Shown piece by piece: positions 43,435-51,210 of a DNA stretch of 64,000 nucleotides. Source of the stretch: Pseudomonas sp. LBUM920 (GTDB taxonomy: Bacteria; Pseudomonadota; Gammaproteobacteria; Pseudomonadales; Pseudomonadaceae). A model generated the notes under the pieces. It made no database searches. It saw nothing but the letters and a program-made list of their open reading frames with translations, and was not told where the DNA came from. The stretch spans positions 6,367,501-6,431,500 of the forward strand of contig NZ_CP027762.1 of the NCBI RefSeq assembly GCF_003852315.1, written 5' to 3'. A program made the position numbers and the translations under genes. Each line of letters begins with the position of its first letter. The stretch's first letter is position 1.

Positions 43435-44757
43435 GTGAACCAGAACTGGCATGGCACCCTGATCCGCCACATGCTGTTATTGATCACCGGCTGCCTGGTG
43501 GTCGGCCTGGTCAGCGGCCAATACGGCTGGAGCCTGGCCGTCGGCATCGGTCTGTACCTGGGCTGGACCCTCAAACAGCTGCTGCGCCTGCATGAATGGC
43601 TGCGCCAGCACAAACCCGACGAAGCACCGCCTGACGGCTACGGCCTGTGGGGCGAGGTGTTCGACAGCATCTACCACTTGCAACGTCGTGACCAACGGGT
43701 TCGCGGGCGCCTGCAGGCGGTGATCGACCGGGTGCAGGAGTCCACCGCCGCGCTCAAGGACGCGGTGATCATGCTCGACAGCGACGGCAACCTGGAATGG
43801 TGGAACCGCGCCGCCGAAACCCTGCTGGGCCTCAAGACGCCCCAGGACAGCGGCCAGCCGGTGACCAACCTGGTGCGCCACCCGCGCTTCAAGGAATACT
43901 TCGAGCAGGACAATTACGAAGAAGCCCTGGAAATCCCCTCGCCCACCAATGACCGCGTGCGCATCCAGCTGTACCTGACGCGCTACGGCAACAACGAGCA
44001 CCTGATGCTGGTGCGCGACGTGACCCGCATCCACCAGCTGGAACAGATGCGCAAAGACTTCGTCGCCAACGTCTCCCACGAACTGCGCACGCCGTTGACG
44101 GTGATCTGCGGCTACCTGGAGACGCTGCTGGACAACGTCGACGAGATCAACCCGCGCTGGAGCCGCGCCCTGCAGCAAATGCAGCAACAGGGCTCGCGCA
44201 TGCAGACCCTGCTCAACGACCTGCTGTTGCTGGCCAAGCTTGAGGCCACCGATTACCCGTCGGACAACCATCCCGTCGCCGTGCAGAGCCTGTTGCAGAC
44301 CATCAAGAATGACGCCCAGGCGCTATCCGGCGAGCGCGGGCAGCAGATCAGCCTGGACGCCGACCCGCTGGTGCTGCTCAAAGGCAGCGAGGGCGAGTTG
44401 CGCAGCGCGTTTTCCAACCTGGTGTTCAACGCCGTGAAGTACACCCAGGACAAGGGCAATATCCGCATTCGCTGGTGGGCCGATGAACACGGCGCACACC
44501 TGAGCGTGCAGGACTCCGGCATCGGCATCGACGCCAAACACTTGCCGCGCCTGACCGAGCGCTTCTACCGCGTCGACTCCAGCCGCAACTCCAACACCGG
44601 CGGCACCGGGCTGGGCCTGGCCATCGTCAAGCATGTGCTGTTGCGCCATCGCGCACGGCTGGAAATCAGCAGTGTGCTGGGGCATGGCAGCACGTTTACC
44701 TGCCACTTTCCGCCGACGCAGGTGACGCGTTCGCGGGTGATCGGCACAGATGAATAA
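43435..44757 (+). CDS. phoR: PhoR, phosphate-regulon sensor histidine kinase
   Basis: 440 aa with a GTG start. Two adjacent transmembrane helices (about 12-29 and 32-50) lack a large periplasmic loop, as expected for PhoR, which senses phosphate through PstSCAB-PhoU. A linker and PAS domain (about 100-200) lead to the H-box VANVSHELRTPLT with His215. The ATPase domain has N, G1 (DSGIGID) and G2 (GGTGLGLAI) boxes. About 98 bases separate it from phoB. Confidence 0.97.
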   Translation: MNQNWHGTLIRHMLLLITGCLVVGLVSGQYGWSLAVGIGLYLGWTLKQLLRLHEWLRQHKPDEAPPDGYGLWGEVFDSIYHLQRRDQRVRGRLQAVIDRVQESTAALKDAVIMLDSDGNLEWWNRAAETLLGLKTPQDSGQPVTNLVRHPRFKEYFEQDNYEEALEIPSPTNDRVRIQLYLTRYGNNEHLMLVRDVTRIHQLEQMRKDFVANVSHELRTPLTVICGYLETLLDNVDEINPRWSRALQQMQQQGSRMQTLLNDLLLLAKLEATDYPSDNHPVAVQSLLQTIKNDAQALSGERGQQISLDADPLVLLKGSEGELRSAFSNLVFNAVKYTQDKGNIRIRWWADEHGAHLSVQDSGIGIDAKHLPRLTERFYRVDSSRNSNTGGTGLGLAIVKHVLLRHRARLEISSVLGHGSTFTCHFPPTQVTRSRVIGTDE

Positions 44758-44779
44758 CCCGAAAGCGACGCTGGGTTAA

Positions 44780-44870
44780 GTGTGGGAGCTGGCTTGCCTG
44801 CGATGGCGGTGGGTCAGCTGAAAATACGCCAACTGACAGTCCGCTATCGCAGGCAAGCCAGCTCCCATAC
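44780..44870. repeat. REP pair after phoR
   Basis: Inverted REP copies of the GTGGGAGCTGGCTTGCCTGCGAT subtype, spacer about 45 bases. It lies 22 bases after the phoR stop and may define the phoBR 3' end. Confidence 0.87.
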
Positions 44871-45026
44871 TGGACTTGCATCGTTTCCAGGAACGCATTC
44901 CTTGCCCCGCCCGGCAGCGAGCACTAGGCAAGCGCCCCGTCAGCCGCTACATTGGCCGACTTGCGCCTGCCTTACAGGCCCTTCTGTCACTCCTTATTGA
45001 ACACACGGAACCTGCAAAACCCCATC

Positions 45027-46367
45027 ATGGACCCTTCCCCTGGTATCACCCTCGCCACACTCTTCGCCGACTTCGGCATGATTCTTTTTGCACTGATCCT
45101 GGTACTGCTCAACGGTTTCTTCGTTGCGGCGGAATTCGCCATGGTCAAACTGCGCGCCACCCGGGTCGAGGCCATCGCCCACAAGAACGGCTGGCGCGGG
45201 CAGATCCTGCGCACCGTGCACAGCCAGCTCGACGCCTACCTGTCGGCCTGCCAGCTGGGTATCACCCTGGCCTCCCTGGGCCTGGGCTGGGTCGGTGAGC
45301 CAGCTTTTGCGCATATCCTCGAGCCGTTGCTGGGCGCGGTGGGCGTAGAGTCGCCGGAAGTGATCAAAGGCGTGTCGTTCTTTGCCGCCTTCTTTGTGAT
45401 CTCCTACCTGCACATCGTGGTGGGTGAATTGGCGCCTAAATCCTGGGCCATCCGCAAACCCGAGTTGCTGTCGCTGTGGACCGCGGTGCCGTTGTACCTG
45501 TTCTACTGGGCGATGTACCCGGCGATTTACCTGCTCAACGCCAGCGCAAACGCCATCTTGCGTATTGCCGGCCAAGGCGAGCCTGGCCCGCACCATGAGC
45601 ACCATTACAGCCGTGAAGAACTCAAGCTGATCCTGCACTCCAGCCGTGGCCAGGACCCGAGCGACCAAGGCATGCGTGTACTCGCCTCCGCCGTGGAAAT
45701 GGGCGAACTGGAAGTGGTGGACTGGGCCAACTCTCGCGAAGACCTGGTCACCCTCGACTTCAACGCCCCGCTCAAGGAAATCCTCGCGCTGTTCCGCCGC
45801 CACAAATTCAGCCGCTACCCGGTGTATGACGCGGTGCGCAACGAGTTTGTCGGCCTGCTGCACATCAAGGACTTGCTGCTGGAACTGGCGGCTCTGGACC
45901 ACATCCCCGAGTCGTTCAACCTGGCCGAGCTGACCCGCCCGCTGGAGCGCGTATCGCGCCATATGCCGTTGTCGCAGTTGCTGGAGCAGTTCCGCAAAGG
46001 CGGCGCGCACTTTGCTCTGGTAGAGGAAGCCGACGGCAAGATCATCGGCTACCTGACCATGGAAGACGTGCTGGAAGTGCTGGTCGGCGATATCCAGGAC
46101 GAACACCGCAAGGCCGAACGCGGCATTCTCGCCTACCAACCGGGCAAACTGCTGGTGCGTGGCGACACGCCGCTGTTCAAGGTGGAACGCCTGCTGGGCG
46201 TCGACCTGGACCACATCGAAGCCGAAACCCTCGCCGGGCTGATCTACGACACCCTCAAACGCGTGCCGGAAGAGGAAGAAGTGCTGGAGGTTGAAGGCTT
46301 GCGAATCATCATCAAGAAGATGAAAGGGCCGAAGATCGTGCTGGCCAAGGTGCTGTTGCTGGATTGA
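45027..46367 (+). CDS. CNNM/CBS-domain membrane protein (HlyC/CorC family)
   Basis: 446 aa from ATG 45027; an upstream 25-codon extension is not typical. The N-terminal DUF21/CNNM membrane domain (about 10-200) includes LVLLNGFFVAAEFAMVK and ASLGLGWVGEPA. Two CBS domains (about 215-340) and a CorC_HlyC transporter-associated domain (about 350-440, LGVDLDHIEAETLAGLIYDTL) follow. Such proteins are linked to magnesium or other divalent-cation efflux; older 'hemolysin' labels are misleading. It stands alone between phoR and the PilZ response regulator, as in other pseudomonads. Confidence 0.9.
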   Translation: MDPSPGITLATLFADFGMILFALILVLLNGFFVAAEFAMVKLRATRVEAIAHKNGWRGQILRTVHSQLDAYLSACQLGITLASLGLGWVGEPAFAHILEPLLGAVGVESPEVIKGVSFFAAFFVISYLHIVVGELAPKSWAIRKPELLSLWTAVPLYLFYWAMYPAIYLLNASANAILRIAGQGEPGPHHEHHYSREELKLILHSSRGQDPSDQGMRVLASAVEMGELEVVDWANSREDLVTLDFNAPLKEILALFRRHKFSRYPVYDAVRNEFVGLLHIKDLLLELAALDHIPESFNLAELTRPLERVSRHMPLSQLLEQFRKGGAHFALVEEADGKIIGYLTMEDVLEVLVGDIQDEHRKAERGILAYQPGKLLVRGDTPLFKVERLLGVDLDHIEAETLAGLIYDTLKRVPEEEEVLEVEGLRIIIKKMKGPKIVLAKVLLLD

Positions 46368-46418
46368 TCTGCAAAGGTGATGGCCGTGCACCTTCGGCCA
46401 AACAATGAAAATCAACCT

Positions 46419-46506
46419 GTGGGAGCGGGCTTGCTCGCGAAAGCGCTGGTTCAGTCGATGCATTCAATGACTGAGAGTCCGCATTCGCGAGCAAGCCCGC
46501 TCCCAC
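46419..46506. repeat. REP pair between convergent genes
   Basis: Inverted GTGGGAGCGGGCTTGCTCGCGA elements with a spacer of about 40 bases lie between the ends of two converging genes, a place where they cannot disturb a promoter. Confidence 0.87.
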
Positions 46507-46546
46507 CTTTAGTGTGTGATGTTTATCGACAGCGTCTGCGCTGTCA

Positions 46547-47443
46547 TCACGCACCCGGCACAAAGTGCTTCTGCGCCGTGCCGCGTGCGATCAGGCGGGA
46601 GATGTAGTCGAGTTTCTGCGCGTCCTGGTCGATAAACCGGAAGGTCAGCTGCAGCCAGTCGCTGTCGGGCTTGGGCTCGTAGGCGACGACGGCGTGCAGG
46701 TAGCCGTTGAGGCGGGCCACTTCGGCGTTGTCGCCTTGCTCAAGGTCGAGCACCGCGCTTTCCAGTACCTGCGGCAGGACTTCACCACGGCGCACCACCA
46801 GCAGCGCTTCCTTGATGCTCAGCGCTTTGATCACGCATTGCTGGGTGCCGCTGGACAGGCGCAGCTGGCCTTGGCCACGGCCGCCGGCCGGCGATGCCGC
46901 TGGCGTTTGCACCGGCGGGCTGTTGAGCAGGCCTTTGCTTGGCGCAGCCACCGGCGCCGGTTTCACGGCTTCAGGCTTGCCGCCGGTCAGGGCGCTCAGG
47001 GAGTCGTTGCCAAAAGCCGAATTCATTTTGGTCGGCGCACTGGCGATCAGCGCGTCGAGGCGACCGATCTTGTGCAGGGCCTGCTTGACCTTGTTCAGCA
47101 ATTGCTCGTTGGTGAACGGCTTGCTGACGTAGCCGGAGACGCCGGCCTGAATGGCCTGCACCACGTTTTCCTTGTCGCCACGGCTGGTCACCATCACGAA
47201 CGGCATGGCTTTGAGATGGGCCTGCTCGCGGCACCAGGTCAGCAACTCCAGGCCTGACATCTCGGGCATTTCCCAGTCGCACAGCACCAGGTCGAAGGTC
47301 TCGCGCATCAGGATGGATTGCGCCTTTTTACCGTTCACCGCATCTTCGATCTTGATCCCCGGAAAGTAGTTGCGCAGGCACTTCTTCACCAGGTCGCGGA
47401 TAAACGAGGCATCGTCCACCACCAATACACTGACTTTACTCAT
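46547..47443 (-). CDS. Response regulator with C-terminal PilZ-like domain
   Basis: 298 aa. The CheY-like receiver has D10-D11, phosphoacceptor D56 and K108. A Pro/Ala-rich linker (about 150-190) leads to a PilZ-like domain (from about 192, GQGQLRLSSGTQQCVIKALS, ending KLDYISRLIARGTAQKHF). The last domain may bind cyclic-di-GMP, but the classic RxxxR motif is not clear. It is next to phoU on the same strand, an arrangement kept in P. aeruginosa (PA5364-phoU). The hairpin between it and phoU suggests separate transcription. No cognate kinase is nearby. Confidence 0.88.
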   Translation of the reverse strand: MSKVSVLVVDDASFIRDLVKKCLRNYFPGIKIEDAVNGKKAQSILMRETFDLVLCDWEMPEMSGLELLTWCREQAHLKAMPFVMVTSRGDKENVVQAIQAGVSGYVSKPFTNEQLLNKVKQALHKIGRLDALIASAPTKMNSAFGNDSLSALTGGKPEAVKPAPVAAPSKGLLNSPPVQTPAASPAGGRGQGQLRLSSGTQQCVIKALSIKEALLVVRRGEVLPQVLESAVLDLEQGDNAEVARLNGYLHAVVAYEPKPDSDWLQLTFRFIDQDAQKLDYISRLIARGTAQKHFVPGA

Positions 47444-47570
47444 CGACCCTTCATCCTATAAAAACTTCGGCACGCAAAACGCCTGACTGATGGCATTTTG
47501 CCAAAACTCGCGGGTCACAGAAGGACTTTATTGTTCCTGCCGCGCAAAAAATTCAGATGCCGCAAACGAA

Positions 47571-47595
47571 AACGCCCGACCAAAGGCCGGGCGTT
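47571..47595 (-). terminator. Intrinsic terminator after phoU
   Basis: On the minus strand AACGCCCGGCC and GGTCGGGCGTT form a strong stem with a short loop followed by TTTTC. It lies 17 bases after the phoU stop and ends the pst-phoU unit. Confidence 0.78.
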
Positions 47596-47611
47596 AATTT
47601 CTCGGGCAACC

Positions 47612-48373
47612 TTACTTATCGTCAGATTCGCCCGGAACATTAGGGATTTGATCGGCTGTGCCTTCAACTTCGGCTTTCATGCGCTTGAGGCCCATGTGCC
47701 GCACGTCGGTACCGCGTACCAGGTAAATCACCAGTTCCGAGATATTGCGCGCGTGGTCGCCGATACGCTCCAGCGAACGCAGCACCCAGATGATGTTCAA
47801 GACCCGCGAGATAGAGCGCGGGTCTTCCATCATGTAGGTCGCCAGCTCGCGCAGTGCGGTCTTGTATTCGCGGTCGATGGTCTTGTCGTACTGCGCTACC
47901 GACAATGCCAGCTCGGCGTCGAAGCGGGCAAAAGCGTCGAGGGCGTCGCGCACCATGTTGCGCACCTGGTCGCCGATGTGGCGCACTTCCACGTAACCGC
48001 GCGGCGCTTCGCCTTCTTCGCACAACTGGATGGCGCGACGGGCGATCTTGGTGGCTTCGTCACCGATGCGCTCCAGGTCGATCACCGACTTGGAGATGCT
48101 GATGATCAAACGCAGGTCAGACGCCGCCGGCTGGCGCCGCGCCAGAATGCGCAGGCATTCTTCGTCGATGTTGCGTTCCATCTGGTTGATCTGGTCATCG
48201 ATTTCACGCACTTGCTGGGCCAGGCCCGAGTCGGCCTCGATCAGCGCGGTGACGGCGTCGTTGACTTGCTTCTCCACCAGCCCGCCCATCGCCAGGAGGT
48301 GGCTGCGCACCTCCTCAAGCTCGGCGTTGAACTGCGCGGAGATGTGATGGGTAAGGCCTTCTTTGCTAATCAT
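47612..48373 (-). CDS. phoU: PhoU, negative regulator of phosphate uptake and the Pho regulon
   Basis: 253 aa from ATG 48373 (MISKEGLTHHISAQFNAELE). Two PhoU repeats of three helices each carry the metal-binding motifs SKSVIDLERIGDEATKIA and LRSLERIGDHARNI. PhoU links the Pst transporter to PhoR and keeps the Pho response off when phosphate is plentiful. It is the last gene of the pst cluster, about 110 bases after pstB. Confidence 0.97.
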   Translation of the reverse strand: MISKEGLTHHISAQFNAELEEVRSHLLAMGGLVEKQVNDAVTALIEADSGLAQQVREIDDQINQMERNIDEECLRILARRQPAASDLRLIISISKSVIDLERIGDEATKIARRAIQLCEEGEAPRGYVEVRHIGDQVRNMVRDALDAFARFDAELALSVAQYDKTIDREYKTALRELATYMMEDPRSISRVLNIIWVLRSLERIGDHARNISELVIYLVRGTDVRHMGLKRMKAEVEGTADQIPNVPGESDDK

Positions 48374-48484
48374 GGGTTTGCTCCGCAAAAGCTGTAAGCC
48401 GCAGGCTACAAGCTGCAAGCTGATGTGTGTCGTTGATCAAACTGCTTTTACTTGCCGCTTGAAACGTGCGGCGTGCAGCTGGGG

Positions 48485-49318
48485 CTAGCCATAGCGACCG
48501 GTGATGTAGTCTTCGGTCTGCTTCTTCGCCGGGTTGGTGAACAGGGTATCGGTGTCGCCAAATTCCACCAGCTTGCCCATGTACATGAACGCGGTGTAGT
48601 CGGAAACCCGCGCCGCCTGTTGCATGTTGTGGGTCACGATGACGATGGTGAACTTGGATTTCAGTTCGTAGATCAGCTCTTCGACTTTCAATGTGGAGAT
48701 CGGGTCGAGTGCCGAGCAGGGTTCGTCAAGCAGCAGCACTTCCGGCTCCACGGCGATGGTGCGGGCGATCACCAGACGTTGCTGCTGGCCGCCGGACAAA
48801 CCGAGGGCCGACTCGTGCAGGCGGTCCTTGACCTCATCCCACAGTGCCGCGCCTTTGAGCGCCCATTCAACGGCCTCGTCGAGGATGCGTTTTTTGTTGA
48901 TGCCCTGAATGCGCAGGCCGTAGACCACGTTTTCGTAGATGGTCTTGGGAAACGGGTTGGGCTTCTGAAACACCATGCCCACCCGGCGGCGCAGCTCGGC
49001 CACGTCCTCGCCCTTGCGGTAGATGTTGGTGCCGTAGAGGTTGATCGCGCCTTCTACACGGCAACCGTCGACCAGGTCGTTCATGCGGTTGAAGGTGCGC
49101 AGCAACGTCGACTTGCCGCAGCCGGACGGGCCGATGAAGGCGGTCACGCGCTGCTTGGGGATGTTCATGCTGACGTCGAACAGCGCCTGCTTCTCACCGT
49201 AGTACAGGCTCAGGCCCGGCACTTCGATGGCCACGGTTTCCTGGGCCAGGCTCAGGCTCTGCTTGTCGCGACCCAGGGCCGACATGTTAATGCCGTGGGT
49301 GTGGGTTTCGTGTTGCAT
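48485..49318 (-). CDS. pstB: PstB, phosphate ABC transporter ATPase
   Basis: 277 aa. Walker A GPSGCGKST at 63-71, signature LSGGQQQR and Walker B VLLLDEPCSALDP are all intact. Family hallmark KPNPFPKTIYENV is present. It powers high-affinity phosphate uptake with PstA and PstC. The N-terminal 25 residues are a poorly conserved extension; a later start at MSALGRD is possible. Confidence 0.97.
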   Translation of the reverse strand: MQHETHTHGINMSALGRDKQSLSLAQETVAIEVPGLSLYYGEKQALFDVSMNIPKQRVTAFIGPSGCGKSTLLRTFNRMNDLVDGCRVEGAINLYGTNIYRKGEDVAELRRRVGMVFQKPNPFPKTIYENVVYGLRIQGINKKRILDEAVEWALKGAALWDEVKDRLHESALGLSGGQQQRLVIARTIAVEPEVLLLDEPCSALDPISTLKVEELIYELKSKFTIVIVTHNMQQAARVSDYTAFMYMGKLVEFGDTDTLFTNPAKKQTEDYITGRYG

Positions 49319-49412
49319 GGGATGCTCCCTGTGCTACCAATTCGTTTCGTTGAACCGATGGCCCCATGATTGGGCCTGGCGGTTTATCTCAAATCTGTGT
49401 CCGGCGCGGTTC

Positions 49413-49504
49413 AGTGTGGGAGCGGGCTTGCTCGCGAATGCGGTCTGTCAGCCAGCCCAAGTGTTTCTGATACACCGCATTCGCGAGCAAGCCCGCTCCC
49501 ACAT
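49413..49504. repeat. REP pair between pstA and pstB
   Basis: Inverted GTGGGAGCGGGCTTGCTCGCGAATGC copies with a spacer of about 40 bases lie inside the pst operon, where they could modulate the ratio of membrane subunits to ATPase. Confidence 0.87.
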
Positions 49505-49524
49505 TTAGTACGCGTTCACTTCAA

Positions 49525-51195
49525 TTAGCTGTCCAGCGCCTTGTATTTTTCGCGCAGGTGGTTACGGATCCACACCGCCGACAAGTTGAGCGTGGCGATC
49601 ACCAGCACCAGCAGCAAGGCGGTGGCGTAGACCAACGGCCGCGCAGCTTCGACGTTGGGGCTCTGGAAGCCGACGTCATAGATATGGAAGCCCAGGTGCA
49701 TGATCTTCTGGTCCAGGTGCAGGTACGGGTAGTTGCCGTCCACCGGCAGCGACGGCGCCAGTTTCACCACACCCACCAGCATCAGCGGCGCCACTTCACC
49801 GGCGGCGCGGGCCACGGCGAGAATCATGCCGGTCATCATCGCCGGGCTGGCCATCGGCAGCACGATCTTCCACAGCGTTTCTGCCTTGGTCGCGCCCAGT
49901 GCCAACGAACCCTCGCGCACGGTGCGGGGAATCCGCGCCAGGCCTTCTTCGGTGGCCACGATCACTACCGGCACCGCCAGCAGCGCCAGGGTCAGCGAGG
50001 CCCACAGCAGGCCCGGCGTACCGAACGTGGGTGCCGGCAGGGCTTCGGCGAAGAACAGACGGTCAACCGAGCCACCCAGCACATACACGAAGAAGCCCAG
50101 GCCGAACACGCCGTAGACGATGGCCGGTACGCCCGCCAGGTTGTTCACCGCAATGCGGATAATCCGCGTCAGGGTGTTCTGCTTGGCATATTCGCGCAGG
50201 TACACCGCCGCCAGTACGCCGAACGGCGTCACGATCATCGCCATGATCAGGGTCATCATCACGGTGCCGAAAATCGCCGGGAAGATCCCGCCTTCGGTGT
50301 TGGCTTCCCGTGGGTCATCGCTGAGGAATTCCCAGACCTTGCTGAAGTAGAAGCCGATTTTGGTCATCGTGCCCATGGCGTTCGGCTGGTAGGCGTGCAC
50401 CACCTTGCCGATGCCGATTTCCACTTCTTTGCCGTTAGCGTCGCGCGCCGTCAGGCTGTCGCGGTTGAACTGCGTGTGCAGGTCCGCCAGGCGCGCTTCG
50501 ATGTCCTTGTAGCGGTTGTTCAGTTCTGCGCGGTCCGAGTCCATATCAGCTTGGGCGGTAGCGTCGAGCTTGCCTTCCAGCTCCAGCTTTCGACCGTGCA
50601 GGCGGATACGCTCCAGCCCGGCATTGATCGCGCCGATGTCGGTTTTTTCCAGACTCTTGAGTTGCGCCGCCAGCTTGTTCACGCGGTCAACGCGGGCCTG
50701 CAGCTCCGGCCACGCGGCCTCGCCTTCGGCGATGACCTTGCCGTCCTGTTTGACGTTGACCAGGGTGCCGTAGAAGTTGCCCCATTCACGGCGTTCGATG
50801 GCCATCAGGTTGGCCGGCTTGGTCTGGTCCTTGAGCCACTCGCCGACGATCCAGGTGAAGTCGTTGCCGTTCAGGTCGCGGTTGCCGACCTTGATCAGCT
50901 CGCGGGTCATGAATTCCGGGCCTTGGTCGGGCACCGGCAGACCAGCACTTTTCAGGCGCTCGCGTGGCACTTCTTCTTTCTGCACCACTTCGCCGATGAC
51001 GATATGGTTTTCCTGGCCCGGCACGTTGTAGTTGGCCTGGATAAGGTCAGCCGGCCAGAAGTGGCCCAAGCCACGCACGGCAATCACGGCCAGCAAACCA
51101 ATGGTCATGATGACCGCGATGGACACCGCGCCACCGCTGATCCAGACGCCGGGGGCGCCGCTCTTGAACCATCCATTCAGGGAGTTCTGTTTCAC
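49525..51195 (-). CDS. pstA: PstA, phosphate ABC transporter permease (extended form)
   Basis: 556 aa, much longer than the roughly 300 aa E. coli protein. A first transmembrane helix (about 18-40) is followed by a large soluble region (about 60-290) with a coiled-coil-like Lys/Glu-rich stretch. The usual BPD permease domain with five helices forms the C-terminal half (EEGLARIPRTVREGSLALGATK is the ATPase-contact loop). Extended PstA and PstC proteins are usual in Pseudomonas. It starts 15 bases after the pstC stop. Confidence 0.95.
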   Translation of the reverse strand: MKQNSLNGWFKSGAPGVWISGGAVSIAVIMTIGLLAVIAVRGLGHFWPADLIQANYNVPGQENHIVIGEVVQKEEVPRERLKSAGLPVPDQGPEFMTRELIKVGNRDLNGNDFTWIVGEWLKDQTKPANLMAIERREWGNFYGTLVNVKQDGKVIAEGEAAWPELQARVDRVNKLAAQLKSLEKTDIGAINAGLERIRLHGRKLELEGKLDATAQADMDSDRAELNNRYKDIEARLADLHTQFNRDSLTARDANGKEVEIGIGKVVHAYQPNAMGTMTKIGFYFSKVWEFLSDDPREANTEGGIFPAIFGTVMMTLIMAMIVTPFGVLAAVYLREYAKQNTLTRIIRIAVNNLAGVPAIVYGVFGLGFFVYVLGGSVDRLFFAEALPAPTFGTPGLLWASLTLALLAVPVVIVATEEGLARIPRTVREGSLALGATKAETLWKIVLPMASPAMMTGMILAVARAAGEVAPLMLVGVVKLAPSLPVDGNYPYLHLDQKIMHLGFHIYDVGFQSPNVEAARPLVYATALLLVLVIATLNLSAVWIRNHLREKYKALDS

Positions 51196-51210
51196 AGACT
51201 TCTACCTTTC

